Shown: piece after piece, positions 1-8,682 of the stretch
How positions within the stretch are numbered: position 1 is the stretch's first letter
Layout: every line of letters begins with the position of its first letter
Origin: Frateuria hangzhouensis
GTDB taxonomy: Bacteria; Pseudomonadota; Gammaproteobacteria; Xanthomonadales; Rhodanobacteraceae
Length of the DNA stretch: 64,000 nt
NCBI RefSeq assembly: GCF_026410505.1
Contig: NZ_JAPMIU010000007.1
Coordinates: forward strand, 124,001 to 188,000
Reading direction: 5' to 3'
Translations under genes and position numbers: made by a program
The notes under the pieces: model-generated
Told to the model about the DNA's origin: nothing
The model's database searches: none
The model's input: the letters and a program-made list of their open reading frames with translations, nothing else

Positions 1-808
1 GGAGGCCCTCGAACCGCTGACCGATGGCTGGCGTGCGCAGGTGCGCACCGCCGAAGGGGTGCGTCACGTCGATACGCCGCTGCTGGTAGGTGCCGACGGT
101 ACCGGCTCGTTCGTGCGCGATCGCCTGGGTATCGCCGCGGAAACGCACGACTACGGCCAGACCCTGTTCGTTTCCACCGTGACGCCCGAACGCGACCACG
201 CCCATCGCGCTTTCGAACGCTTCAGCGACGAAGGCCCGGTCGCGCTGTTGCCTCTGGCTGGGCGTCGCTGCGGCCTGGTACTCACCGTGCCGGGCACGCA
301 GGCGGGCGCGGTGGCGGCGATGGACGATGCCGATTACCTGGCGCTGGCGCAGCGCCGCTTTGGCTGGCGGCTGGGCCGGCTGGGCCGCCCGGGCAAGCGG
401 TTTCCCTATGCGATCCAGCGCGTCGCCGCCGAACGCCTCACCGCACCGCGCGCGGTGCTGGTAGGCAACGCGGCGCAGACCGTGCACCCGATCGGCGCAC
501 AGGGCTTCAATCTGGGCCTGCGCGATGCACTGACCCTGGCCGAGCTGGTGGCCGGCTCGACCGACCCCGGCCACGCCTCATTGCTCGCCAGCTATGCCGC
601 GCGCCGCGCGCCCGATCGCGAAGGCACCATGTCCATGAGCCACGGCCTGGTGCGGCTGGCCTGCCTGCCGCAGCCATTGCTGGGGCCGTTGCGTTCGCTG
701 GCCCTGCTCGCCTGCGACCGCGTACCGCCGCTGAAGGACGCGCTGCTCCGCCGCGGCATGGGGTTCCGCGGCGAGCCGCCGCACGCGGTGCTGGAGCGCA
801 CGCCGTGA
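1..808 (+). CDS. ubiH: 2-octaprenyl-6-methoxyphenol hydroxylase UbiH, 5' truncated by window edge
   Basis: The reading frame is open from base 2, so the N-terminal FAD-binding Rossmann segment lies outside the window. The visible 268 residues carry the second FAD motif of the family (LLVGADGTGS) and the C-terminal FAD motif VLVGNAAQTVHPIGAQGFNL. The GN in place of GD in that last motif is typical of UbiH rather than UbiF or UbiI. Family knowledge: it is a flavin-dependent, membrane-associated ring hydroxylase of ubiquinone biosynthesis. The TGA stop overlaps the GTG start of the next hydroxylase by 4 nt (GTGA), so the two are translationally coupled. The other ubiquinone hydroxylases are the only realistic alternatives. 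Confidence 0.88.
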   Translation, partial: EALEPLTDGWRAQVRTAEGVRHVDTPLLVGADGTGSFVRDRLGIAAETHDYGQTLFVSTVTPERDHAHRAFERFSDEGPVALLPLAGRRCGLVLTVPGTQAGAVAAMDDADYLALAQRRFGWRLGRLGRPGKRFPYAIQRVAAERLTAPRAVLVGNAAQTVHPIGAQGFNLGLRDALTLAELVAGSTDPGHASLLASYAARRAPDREGTMSMSHGLVRLACLPQPLLGPLRSLALLACDRVPPLKDALLRRGMGFRGEPPHAVLERTP

Positions 809-2043
809 GCGCGGCCCGTCCGGCATCGCGCCTCCGCGGGTCGCTGCTCGACGTCGCGGTGGTCGGCGGCGGGATGGTCGGCGCCGCCGCGGCACTGGCA
901 TTGGCTCGCGCGGGCTTTTCCACCGCGCTGCTGGAAGCCCGTCCACCGGCCCCCTGGCGGGCCGAAGACGAGGTCGACCTGCGCGTGGTCGGCCTGGCGC
1001 CCTCGTCGGTTGCCTTGCTTGACAGTCTGGACGTCTGGGCGTCCATCCGCGAACGTCGCGCCGCATCCTACGCGCGCATGCACGTCTGGGACGCACGCAG
1101 CGGCGCGGCCATCGAATTCGACGCCACCGCCGAAGGCCGCGCCTGGCTTGGCTGGATTGCCGAGAACAGCCTGGTGCAGTGGACGCTGTGGCAGGCACTG
1201 GAGGCCGCCGGCGTACAACGCCACTGCCCGGCACAAGTGACCGGCTTCCAGGCCCACGCCGACCGCATCACCCTCGATCTGGCGGGTGATGGGCTTTCGA
1301 ATCCCGAATCCCGAATCCCGAATCCCGGCCTTTCAGCCCGCCTGTTGGTCGCCGCCGACGGCGCCGGCTCGCCGTTGCGCCAACTCGCCGGCCTGGAAAC
1401 GCATGGGCACGACTACGGCCAGCGCGGCGTGGTCGCGCACGTGGCCACCGAGCGGCCGCACCAGCACACCGCATGGCAGCGTTTCCTGCCCGGCGGCCCG
1501 CTGGCGTTGCTGCCGCTGGCCGATGGACGCAGCTCGATCGTGTGGTCGCTGCCCGAGGCCGAGGCACAGCGCGTGCTTGCGCTGGACGATGCGGCGTTCT
1601 GCGCCGAACTCGGCGTGGCCAGCGATTTCCGGCTGGGACCGGTGCTCTCGACCACCCGCCGCGCCGCGTTCCCGCTCAAGCTGCAACTGGCCGACCGCTA
1701 CCAGGCCGAGCGCCTGGTGCTGCTGGGCGACGCGGCGCACGCGGTGCACCCGCTGGCCGGCCAGGGCGTCAACTTGGGCCTGCGCGACGTGGCCGAGCTG
1801 CGCGACACGCTGGTGGCCGCGCGCGCGGCCGGTCGCGACATCGCCGCGCCGCACGTGTTGCGCCGCTATGCGCGTCGCCGCCACAGTGCCGACACGCTGG
1901 ATGCCCGTGGCTTCGATGCGCTGGCGCGCATCTACGCCTGGCAGGCGCCACCGCTGGTGGCCGCGCGCGCACTGGGCGTGAGGCTGGTCGACCGCCTGGC
2001 GCCGCTCAAGCGCCGGCTTGCCGCGCACGCCGCCGGGCGCTGA
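805..2043 (+). CDS. UbiH/UbiF/VisC-family FAD-dependent ubiquinone hydroxylase
   Basis: A 412-residue flavoprotein monooxygenase. It has the N-terminal dinucleotide fold VVGGGMVGAAAALALARAG (residues about 15-33), the central motif LLVAADGAGS, and the C-terminal FAD motif LVLLGDAAHAVHPLAGQGVN followed by NLGLRD. It probably hydroxylates another ring position in ubiquinone synthesis; whether it is UbiF- or UbiI-like cannot be settled here. Start: GTG at 805, overlapping the ubiH stop. Oddity: codons 165-175 (SNPESRIPNPG) are encoded by four tandem CGAATCC heptamers (1298-1325), a repeat found elsewhere in the window only at intergenic or gene-end positions. It lies just before the LLVAADG motif, probably in a surface loop, and leaves the frame intact. 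Confidence 0.85.
   Translation: MSAARPASRLRGSLLDVAVVGGGMVGAAAALALARAGFSTALLEARPPAPWRAEDEVDLRVVGLAPSSVALLDSLDVWASIRERRAASYARMHVWDARSGAAIEFDATAEGRAWLGWIAENSLVQWTLWQALEAAGVQRHCPAQVTGFQAHADRITLDLAGDGLSNPESRIPNPGLSARLLVAADGAGSPLRQLAGLETHGHDYGQRGVVAHVATERPHQHTAWQRFLPGGPLALLPLADGRSSIVWSLPEAEAQRVLALDDAAFCAELGVASDFRLGPVLSTTRRAAFPLKLQLADRYQAERLVLLGDAAHAVHPLAGQGVNLGLRDVAELRDTLVAARAAGRDIAAPHVLRRYARRRHSADTLDARGFDALARIYAWQAPPLVAARALGVRLVDRLAPLKRRLAAHAAGR
1298..1325 (+). repeat. Four tandem CGAATCC heptamers inside a coding sequence
   Basis: CGAATCC is repeated four times without interruption and read in frame within the ubiquinone hydroxylase gene. The same motif or its complement (GGATTCG) recurs at 19928-20018 and 63397-63519, so this is an exonised copy or half-copy of a dispersed repeat. 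Confidence 0.9.
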
Positions 2044-2115
2044 TACGCAACTGCGGGCCGGATGCCCGTGGAATCCGGCGCGGAGCGCCAGCCCAACCTA
2101 ACCGGAGCCGCTGCC

Positions 2116-2898
2116 ATGCGTCGCATCCTGTTCGCCTTGCTTTTGCTCTCCCTGGCCTTCGCCGCCTCGGCGAAGATGGTGCACCGCGCGGTGGAATGGA
2201 CCGACGGCGGTACCCGTTTCCACAGCGTGCTGGTCTACGACGACGCGGCTGCCGGCAAGCGTCCCGGCCTGGTCATGGTGCCCAACTGGTATGGCGTGAA
2301 TGACCAGGCGATCAGCAAGGCCGAAATGATCGCCGGCAAGAAGTACGTGATCCTGCTGACCGACATGTACGGCCGGGACGTGCGTCCGAGCAGCGACGAG
2401 CAGGCCAGGGCGGCGGTCCAGCCGCTTTACGCCGATCGCGCGCTGATGCGCCGGCGCGTGAACACGGCACTGGCACAACTGAAGGCGCAGGCAGGTAGCG
2501 CGCCGCTGGATACCGGCGAGCTCGGCGCGATCGGCTTCTGTTTCGGTGGTTCGGCCGTGCTGGACCTGGCACGCAGCGGGGCCGACGTGGCCGCCGTGGT
2601 GTCCTTCCACGGCGGGCTGGCCGCGGGCCAGCCGGCGCTGCCGGACAATTTCAAGGCGCGCGTGCTGGCGCTGAACGGCGCCGACGACAAGGGCACCATG
2701 CCGGATGCGGATGCGTTCATGGACGAGATGCGCGCCAGCGATGCCGACTGGCAGTTCGTGGTGCTCGGCAACGCGGTGCACTGCTTCACCGAGATGGGTG
2801 AGAACTCGTCGGGTTGCAAGTACGACGCCCGCGCCGCCGCACGCAGCTATCGCATGATGCACGACTGGCTGGACGCGGCTTTCGCCAACCGGTCGTAA
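2116..2898 (+). CDS. Secreted dienelactone hydrolase family protein
   Basis: The mature region has the alpha/beta-hydrolase pattern of dienelactone hydrolases: nucleophile Cys142 in GFCFGGS, an acid at Asp190/191 in ALNGADDKG, and His222 in GNAVHCF. The family hydrolyses lactones and esters, with the natural substrate usually unknown. The start at 2116 is preferred over an in-frame ATG at 2062 because it has a GGAG 8 nt upstream and begins directly with a signal peptide (hydrophobic residues 4-17, AASA cleavage region, mature KMVHRAV). It would therefore act in the periplasm. The product is 260 residues. The gene stands alone after the ubiquinone pair and faces the diguanylate cyclase gene tail to tail; I see no clear terminator in the 114-bp gap. 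Confidence 0.8.
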   Translation: MRRILFALLLLSLAFAASAKMVHRAVEWTDGGTRFHSVLVYDDAAAGKRPGLVMVPNWYGVNDQAISKAEMIAGKKYVILLTDMYGRDVRPSSDEQARAAVQPLYADRALMRRRVNTALAQLKAQAGSAPLDTGELGAIGFCFGGSAVLDLARSGADVAAVVSFHGGLAAGQPALPDNFKARVLALNGADDKGTMPDADAFMDEMRASDADWQFVVLGNAVHCFTEMGENSSGCKYDARAAARSYRMMHDWLDAAFANRS

Positions 2899-3012
2899 TC
2901 GCGCCAGTCGCCGTATGCAGCAGAGTGGGCTTCAGCCGGCCGGCCGTGTTGTGCGGAGCGGTGGAAGAAGTCCGCCCCGCGGCGTCCGGCGCAGCGTCTG
3001 CGAGCGCCGTGC

Positions 3013-6000
3013 CTACGGTGCGGCGGCGACGCGGTTGCGGCCGCTGCGCTTGGCCCGGTAGAGCGCAGCGTCGGCGCGCGCGACCAGTTCGTGCGTGCGT
3101 TCGCCCGCCTCCAGTTGCGCGACGCCGATACTGGTAGTCAATGGAAGCGGTGCCCCGGCCCACTCCAGCGCCGCCGTTTCGATGGCCAGCCGCATCGCCT
3201 CGGCACGCGGCAGCGCCGCGGCCAGGTCGGTCGCCGGAAGCACCGCCATCAGCTCCTCGCCGCCATAGCGGCCAAGCCTGTCCGCGCCCGTGCACAGTGC
3301 CGCCACGCGCGCGGCGGCAGCCTGCAGCGCGGCATCGCCGGCCTGGTGCCCGTGGGTGTCATTGAGTGCCTTGAAGGCATCCAGGTCGAGCATCAGGATC
3401 GATAGCGGCGTGCCGTCGCTCAGGGCCCGTTCGCGCGCCAGCTCCACCTGGTGCATCAGTTCGCGGCGGTTGAGCAGGCCGGTCAGCTCGTCGATACCGG
3501 CCAGGCGGTTGAGGCGCTCGTTGGCTTCCTGCAACTCGCGCGTGCGTTCCTGCACCAGTCGCGCGAGGCGGTTGGCGCGGGCGAGCAGATAGCGCGTGCG
3601 CAGGCGTACCAGCAGGTAGACCAACGCGACACCGCACAGGGCCAGCGCCAGGCGCACCCAGCCGCGCTCATACCAGCGTCCGCGCACTTCGATCGGGATC
3701 ACGCTCTGCACCGTGCGGGCATGCAGGCCGGGGATGGCCGCCTGCAGCCACAATCGGTAGCTGCCGCCGGGGAGGTTGGTGAACGCGGCGGCCGGCGGCA
3801 CGCCGGCATCGAGTCCGGTCCACTGCGCGTCGAAGCCATCCAGGCGATAGCGGTAGCGCACGTCGGCGCTGGCGGTGTAGTCGAGCAAGGCGAAGTCCAG
3901 CCGCAGCGCGTGCACGCCATCCAGGCGCAGTGGCCGCTGCGCGGTCGGCAGCGCGGCGTAGGGCAGCGGGATGCCGTCGCGTCGGGCCTCGGTCACCGCC
4001 AGTGGCGCATCGGGCTGGCGCGGGCGCGCCTGCGGCGCCGGGTCGATCGCGGTGAGGCCGCCGAGGCCGCCGAACAGCAGTTCGCCGGAAGGCCCCAGCG
4101 TGGCGGTGCGGTGGTTGTAGAAGCGCGCGGCGAGGCCGTCGCGTTCGCCCAGGCTGCGGATGCGCCCGCGCCCGGGCTCGTAGACGGCCAGCCCGCTGGC
4201 GGTGGCGATCCACAACCGGCCCTGGCGGTCGGCCAGCACGCTGGCGACGTTGTCGCTGCCCAGGCCGTCGCTGCCGCGCAGCACTTCGAAGCGGTAGCCG
4301 CGGGGGCCGGGCGGCGCGGCCGGGGTGGAGGCAAGCCCGCCGTAGGTGCCGATCCAGATGCGCCCGTGCGCCGTGACGATCGAGCCGGTGTAGTTCTGCG
4401 GCAGGCTCTCCGGATCGCCGTCGATGTGCACGAGGTTGTCGAAGCCGTGCGCGCCTGGACGCAGGATGCTGATGCCGCCGCTGGTGGCGATCCACACGCT
4501 GCCGTCGGGCAGCGGGGCGATGTTGCGCACCTGGTTGTCGACCAGGCTGCGCGGGTCGCCGGGCGCGTGCAGGTCATGCGTGACCTGCCCGTCGCGGTCG
4601 ATCCGGTAGAGGCCGTTGTAGGTGCCCACCAGCAATGCATCGCGCCAGCGCGCCAGCGCCAGGATCGGCCGAGTGTCGAGGTCGGCGATCGGCCACGGAC
4701 GGACCGCCAGCGACACCGGATCGATCGTGACCAGCCCGCGCGCGCCGGCCACGATGCGTCCGTCGGCGAGCGTGGCGATCGCGCGCACGTCCTGGTCCTG
4801 CTGCGCGCCGCCCAGGGTCAGCCGGCGGATGCGCCCGCTGCGGGGATCGACCGCGGCGATGCGGCCGCGATTGAAGCCAAGCCAGACCACGCCATCGTGG
4901 CCGGTGTGCACGCTGCGCACGTTCTCGTCGAAGCCCGCTTCGGACTGGCCGGACAGCGCCAGGCCGTCCAGCGTATGCACGATGGTCGGGCGCGTGTCGC
5001 AGCGCGAGGCGTCGATCTCGGTGGCTGCCCACAACCCGTCGGAGCGGTCCAGGAACAGCGCGCGCACGATGTTGCCGCCTGGCGAACCGGGACGCGCGTT
5101 GTCGTGCCGCAGGGTGTTCAGTGCGCCGCTGGCCGGGTCGTACACGGCGATGCCCACACCATCGGTGGCGATCCACATCCGCCCGTCGGCGGTGGCCAGG
5201 ATGTCGCGGATGGTGCGGTGCTGGATCGCCGGCGCGTCGCCGTCCAGCCCGGCCGGCACGTGCGCCTGGCCGCGCGGGCCGATCACCGCCACGCCGCGGG
5301 TGCCACTGCCGACCCACAGGTTGCCGGCCGGGTCCTCGCGCAATGCCCAGATGTCCGCGGCCAGCACGCGCCGCGCCGGCGTGTCGCCGGTGTCGAAGCG
5401 GACGAATCGTGCGGCGCCGGCGCGGCGCAGGTACAGGCCCTGGCCGCTACCGACCCACAGGTTGCCGCGGTGGTCCTGTCGTACCGAGAACACGGGCACG
5501 CCGGGCGGGGGCAGCCCGGCATCCGGTGGCGAGCGCTCGATGGTGTGCAGGTCCGCGCGCAGATGGCTGAGCCCGTTCTGGTTGCCAATCCAGAAGCCGC
5601 CCGCGACGTCCGGCGCAAGCGCCAGGATGCGCGGGCCGGTGCCATGCGCGGGCGATGCGTCGTAGACGTCGAAACGGTTGCCATGCGGATCGAACCGCGC
5701 CAGCCCGCCGGAGGACGTGCCGACGATCAGGCTGCCGTCGGCGGCCGTCTGCAGCACGCGGATGTAGTTGTCCGGCGGCCCGCTGTTGTCCCCCGTCTGG
5801 CGGAACACCTGCACGCGGTAGCCGTCGTAGCGCACCAGGCCGCCGAAGGTGCCGATCCACATCAGGCCCTTCGAGTCCTGCGCGAAGGCGGTCGTGGTGG
5901 CGTGTGGCAGGCCATCACGCACGGTCAGATGCTGGAAGGCGGGGCTGTCCCAGCGCGCCCAGCCGGACGGTGGGGGCGGTGCCGTGGCGGCGCGAAGGGC

Positions 6001-6093
6001 GCAGGGCGCCAGCAGGACCAGCATCAGCAGCGCGGTGGCCAGGATACTTCGGCTGCGGTGGTGCGGCTGTGGCTTGGTCGGACGGCGAGCCAT
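3013..6093 (-). CDS. Membrane diguanylate cyclase with periplasmic two-component-regulator propeller
   Basis: A 1026-residue protein. Order: signal peptide or signal anchor (about 15-34); about 14 propeller-type repeats (motifs such as DSKGLMWIGTFGGLVRYDG and RQGRLWIATASGLAVYE, residues about 50-690); a Y_Y_Y-type beta domain (about 725-800); one membrane helix (about 810-832); a short coiled linker; and a C-terminal GGDEF domain (from about 864) with RYGGEEL at about 943. The intact GGEEL indicates an active cyclase making c-di-GMP. The RxxD inhibitory site is absent (TGAD at that position). Start: the ATG at 6093 leads into the hydrophobic stretch, while the longer frame to 6213 would run into ispB. 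The propeller presumably senses a periplasmic ligand, possibly a glycan. Confidence 0.88.
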   Translation of the reverse strand: MARRPTKPQPHHRSRSILATALLMLVLLAPCALRAATAPPPPSGWARWDSPAFQHLTVRDGLPHATTTAFAQDSKGLMWIGTFGGLVRYDGYRVQVFRQTGDNSGPPDNYIRVLQTAADGSLIVGTSSGGLARFDPHGNRFDVYDASPAHGTGPRILALAPDVAGGFWIGNQNGLSHLRADLHTIERSPPDAGLPPPGVPVFSVRQDHRGNLWVGSGQGLYLRRAGAARFVRFDTGDTPARRVLAADIWALREDPAGNLWVGSGTRGVAVIGPRGQAHVPAGLDGDAPAIQHRTIRDILATADGRMWIATDGVGIAVYDPASGALNTLRHDNARPGSPGGNIVRALFLDRSDGLWAATEIDASRCDTRPTIVHTLDGLALSGQSEAGFDENVRSVHTGHDGVVWLGFNRGRIAAVDPRSGRIRRLTLGGAQQDQDVRAIATLADGRIVAGARGLVTIDPVSLAVRPWPIADLDTRPILALARWRDALLVGTYNGLYRIDRDGQVTHDLHAPGDPRSLVDNQVRNIAPLPDGSVWIATSGGISILRPGAHGFDNLVHIDGDPESLPQNYTGSIVTAHGRIWIGTYGGLASTPAAPPGPRGYRFEVLRGSDGLGSDNVASVLADRQGRLWIATASGLAVYEPGRGRIRSLGERDGLAARFYNHRTATLGPSGELLFGGLGGLTAIDPAPQARPRQPDAPLAVTEARRDGIPLPYAALPTAQRPLRLDGVHALRLDFALLDYTASADVRYRYRLDGFDAQWTGLDAGVPPAAAFTNLPGGSYRLWLQAAIPGLHARTVQSVIPIEVRGRWYERGWVRLALALCGVALVYLLVRLRTRYLLARANRLARLVQERTRELQEANERLNRLAGIDELTGLLNRRELMHQVELARERALSDGTPLSILMLDLDAFKALNDTHGHQAGDAALQAAAARVAALCTGADRLGRYGGEELMAVLPATDLAAALPRAEAMRLAIETAALEWAGAPLPLTTSIGVAQLEAGERTHELVARADAALYRAKRSGRNRVAAAP

Positions 6094-6175
6094 AGGGATC
6101 AGCGGCAATCGGGTAAAGACGCCGCGCCCTGTGGCGGACGTGTCGCGGCGGCCGGTGGCACGCCGCGCATGCGCC

Positions 6176-7177
6176 TTAAGCGCGGCGCTCGACCGCGTAG
6201 GCGGCCAGCGCATCGAGCGCCTCGCGATAGGGCGAGGCGGGCAGGGCGGCCAGCGCGGCGCGTGCGGCGTCGGCGTGCGCCACCGCGCGCTCGTGCGTGC
6301 GCTCCAGTGCGCCGCTGCGGCGGATCGTGGCGAGTACGCGGTCCAGTGCGCTGAGGTCGCCGTGCTCGATCGCCTGGCGCATCGCCTGCGTTTCCTCGGC
6401 GGTCGCGTGCTTGAGCGCGTAGATCACCGGCAAGGTCGGCTTGCCCTCGGCCAGATCGTCGCCGACGTTCTTGCCCAGGGTGTCGGCGTCGCTGGTGTAG
6501 TCGAGCAGGTCGTCGGCGATCTGGAAGGCGTAGCCCAGCTCCATGCCATAGCGGCGCAGCGCGGCGACGCGGTCGGCCGGCAGGCCGCCCAACAGGCCGC
6601 CCAGTTCGGTGGCGGCGGCGAACAACACCGCGGTCTTGCGTTCGATCACCGCCAGGTACGCGGCCTCGTCCACGTCGGCATTGCCGATGTTGAGCAGTTG
6701 AAGCACCTCGCCCTCGGCGATGGTGTTGGTGGTGTCGGCGAGGATGCGCATCACCCGCATGTCGTCCAGCTCCACCATCAACTGGAACGAGCGCGAGTAG
6801 AGGAAGTCGCCCACCAGCACGCTGGCGGCGTTGCCCCACAGGGCATTGGCGGTCTTGCGCCCGCGGCGCAGGTCGGACTCGTCGACCACGTCGTCGTGCA
6901 GCAGCGTGGAGGTATGGATGAACTCGATCACCGCGGCCAGCTTGATGTGCTGCGCGCCCGCGTAGCCGGCGGCGCCGGCGGCCAGCACGTGGAGCATGGG
7001 GCGCAGTCGCTTGCCGCCGCCGGCGATGATGTGGTCGGCGATCTGGTTGATCAGCACCACGTCGGATGCCAGCCGCGCGCGGATCAGCGCGTCGACGCGC
7101 TGCATGTCGGCGGCGGCCAGTTCGCGCACGGCGGCGAAGTCGGCGGTTCGGCTGGCGTCGGCGGGCATCGGTTGCAT
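6176..7177 (-). CDS. ispB: Octaprenyl/polyprenyl diphosphate synthase
   Basis: A 333-residue trans-prenyltransferase with both aspartate-rich motifs: DDVVDESDLRRGR at 95-107 and DDLLD at 222-226 (in QIADDLLDYTSD). It also has the GGGKRLRP motif at 53-60 that binds the homoallylic diphosphate. It elongates farnesyl diphosphate with isopentenyl diphosphate to make the ubiquinone side chain, in line with the ubi hydroxylases nearby. ATG at 7177 is chosen; an in-frame ATG at 7168 is possible and neither has a strong ribosome-binding site. A TATAAT on this strand lies 28 nt upstream. Chain length (C40 or another) cannot be read from the sequence. Confidence 0.93.
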   Translation of the reverse strand: MQPMPADASRTADFAAVRELAAADMQRVDALIRARLASDVVLINQIADHIIAGGGKRLRPMLHVLAAGAAGYAGAQHIKLAAVIEFIHTSTLLHDDVVDESDLRRGRKTANALWGNAASVLVGDFLYSRSFQLMVELDDMRVMRILADTTNTIAEGEVLQLLNIGNADVDEAAYLAVIERKTAVLFAAATELGGLLGGLPADRVAALRRYGMELGYAFQIADDLLDYTSDADTLGKNVGDDLAEGKPTLPVIYALKHATAEETQAMRQAIEHGDLSALDRVLATIRRSGALERTHERAVAHADAARAALAALPASPYREALDALAAYAVERRA

Positions 7178-7204
7178 GGCTGTCCGGGGAGGGCAAGACG
7201 GGCG

Positions 7205-7210
7205 ATTATA
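7205..7210 (-). promoter_or_regulatory. -10 box candidate for ispB
   Basis: The minus strand reads TATAAT, a perfect -10 hexamer, 28 nt upstream of the ispB start. No good -35 hexamer is visible at 16-18 nt spacing, so this is a partial prediction. Confidence 0.5.
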
Positions 7211-7274
7211 GGGCCACCGCTTGGCCGAGCGGCGGCGCGACATGGCGCCGCAAGTGAGTCCGTGAGGCGCTACG

Positions 7275-7280
7275 TATAAT
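7275..7280 (+). promoter_or_regulatory. -10 box candidate for the MFS transporter gene
   Basis: A perfect TATAAT (in TACGTATAAT) lies 33 nt before the GTG start at 7313, giving an expected leader of about 25 nt. No convincing -35 is seen. It is back to back with the ispB -10 box 65 bp away. Confidence 0.55.
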
Positions 7281-7312
7281 GCGCCCATGCCTTTCCGCCC
7301 CCCGCCGTCCCG

Positions 7313-8512
7313 GTGAGCAAGCTCTCGCCCCTCGAGCGCCGCAGTGCGCTGACCCTGGCTTGCGTGATCAGCCTGCGCCTGTTCGGGCTGTTCCTGATCA
7401 TGCCGGTGTTCTCCCTTTACGCCAAACAGATGCCCGATGCCACCGGCCTGCTGATCGGCCTGGCGCTGGGTGTGTACGGGCTGGGCCAGGTATTGCTGCA
7501 GATTCCGCTGGGGCTGCTGTCCGACCGGGTCGGGCGCAAGCCGGCGATCACCATCGGCCTGTTGATCTTCGCGGTCGGCGGGCTGGTGGCGGCGCTGTCG
7601 CACACGCTGGTGGGCATCGTGCTCGGCCGCGCACTGCAGGGCATGGGCGCGGTGGCCGGCGCCGGCACCGCGCTGGCGGCCGACCTGACCCGCGAGGAGC
7701 AGCGCGGCAAGGTGATGGGGATCATCGGCGTCTCGATCGGCGTGGCGTTCCTGCTGGCGCTGATCCTGGGACCGCCGCTGGAAGCGGTCGCCGGCCTGCC
7801 CGGATTGTTCGGCGCCACCTCGCTGCTGGCGCTGGCGTCGCTGGTGCTGCTATGGCTGATCGTGCCCACGCCCGAGCGGGCACGGGCGCCCGCCGCGGCG
7901 AACCTGGGCGGGGTCCTGGCGATGCTGCGGGACCGCCGGCTGATGGTACTCAACGGGTCGGTGTTTTTCCTGCACCTGCTGCTGACCGCCAGTTTCGTGG
8001 GGCTGCCGCTGCTGCTGGTCGAGCGGCTGCACCTGCCGGTGGAACGGCACTGGGAGCTGTACCTGCCGGTGATGACGATCGCCGCCCTGGTGATGGGGGC
8101 CTCAATGCATCGCATGAAGGAGATCGGCCAGAGCCTGCGCATCGCGCTGGTGTGCGTGGCGGCGATCGGGCTGGCGCTGCTGGGATTTGCGCAGTCCGGT
8201 GGCCACCTGGCCTGGCTGGGCGTGTCGGCGGCAGCATTCTTTTCGGCCTTCAACCTGCTGGAGGCGGCGCTGCCGAGCCTGGTCTCGCGGCTGGCGCCGG
8301 CGCACCTGCGCGGCGCGGCGATGGGGGCCTACTCGACCAGCCAGTTCATCGGCGCCTTCGTCGGCGGCGCCATCGGTGGCATCGCACTGGGCCGGCTGGG
8401 GGTCAGCGGCGTGTTCCTGTGCGCGGCTGCCGCCACGCTGCTGTGGCTGCCGCTGGTCGCGTTCGGCGCCAGGCGCATCGCCGCGCTCGATGCCGCCGGG
8501 CAGGTCGCCTGA
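7313..8512 (+). CDS. YajR-like major facilitator superfamily transporter
   Basis: A 399-residue, 12-helix MFS protein. The loop 2-3 motif A is present as GLLSDRVGRKP. The N-terminal sequence (SLRLFGLFLIMPVF, then GLALGVYGLGQVLLQIPLGL) resembles E. coli YajR, a proton-driven exporter family. Family knowledge: YajR carries an additional C-terminal cytosolic YAM domain of about 65 residues; this protein ends soon after helix 12 and lacks it. The GTG start at 7313 follows a TATAAT box. The substrate is unknown; a drug or metabolite efflux role is inference. It is followed by ssb after 170 bp. Confidence 0.82.
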   Translation: MSKLSPLERRSALTLACVISLRLFGLFLIMPVFSLYAKQMPDATGLLIGLALGVYGLGQVLLQIPLGLLSDRVGRKPAITIGLLIFAVGGLVAALSHTLVGIVLGRALQGMGAVAGAGTALAADLTREEQRGKVMGIIGVSIGVAFLLALILGPPLEAVAGLPGLFGATSLLALASLVLLWLIVPTPERARAPAAANLGGVLAMLRDRRLMVLNGSVFFLHLLLTASFVGLPLLLVERLHLPVERHWELYLPVMTIAALVMGASMHRMKEIGQSLRIALVCVAAIGLALLGFAQSGGHLAWLGVSAAAFFSAFNLLEAALPSLVSRLAPAHLRGAAMGAYSTSQFIGAFVGGAIGGIALGRLGVSGVFLCAAAATLLWLPLVAFGARRIAALDAAGQVA

Positions 8513-8592
8513 CGCCCCGGCGCTGGCCGATTCGCTCAACGCGGCGCGGCGAAGTCTCACAGCGGCCCGCGTGCGCGGCGGGATCGGGCAGC

Positions 8593-8598
8593 TATGAT
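8593..8598 (+). promoter_or_regulatory. -10 box candidate for ssb
   Basis: TATGAT occurs 85 nt before the ssb ATG in the MFS-ssb gap; no clear -35 can be assigned. Confidence 0.35.
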
Positions 8599-8682
8599 AG
8601 GGGTCGAGCCGCCGGCCCCGCGCCGGCGAACCCATGACAAGGCGGGCGCCCGCGCCGGCCGCCAGCACAGCGAGGAATTCCC

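Noticed and set aside
3451-6354. Long plus-strand open frame opposite the diguanylate cyclase
   Set aside because: It is an antisense shadow of a well-supported gene; its translation is Ala/Gly/Val/His-rich with no domain and no ribosome site.
7178-7603. N-terminal extension of the ispB frame
   Set aside because: It crosses the divergent promoter region and the start of the MFS gene; the residues before MQPMPADA do not match prenyl synthases.
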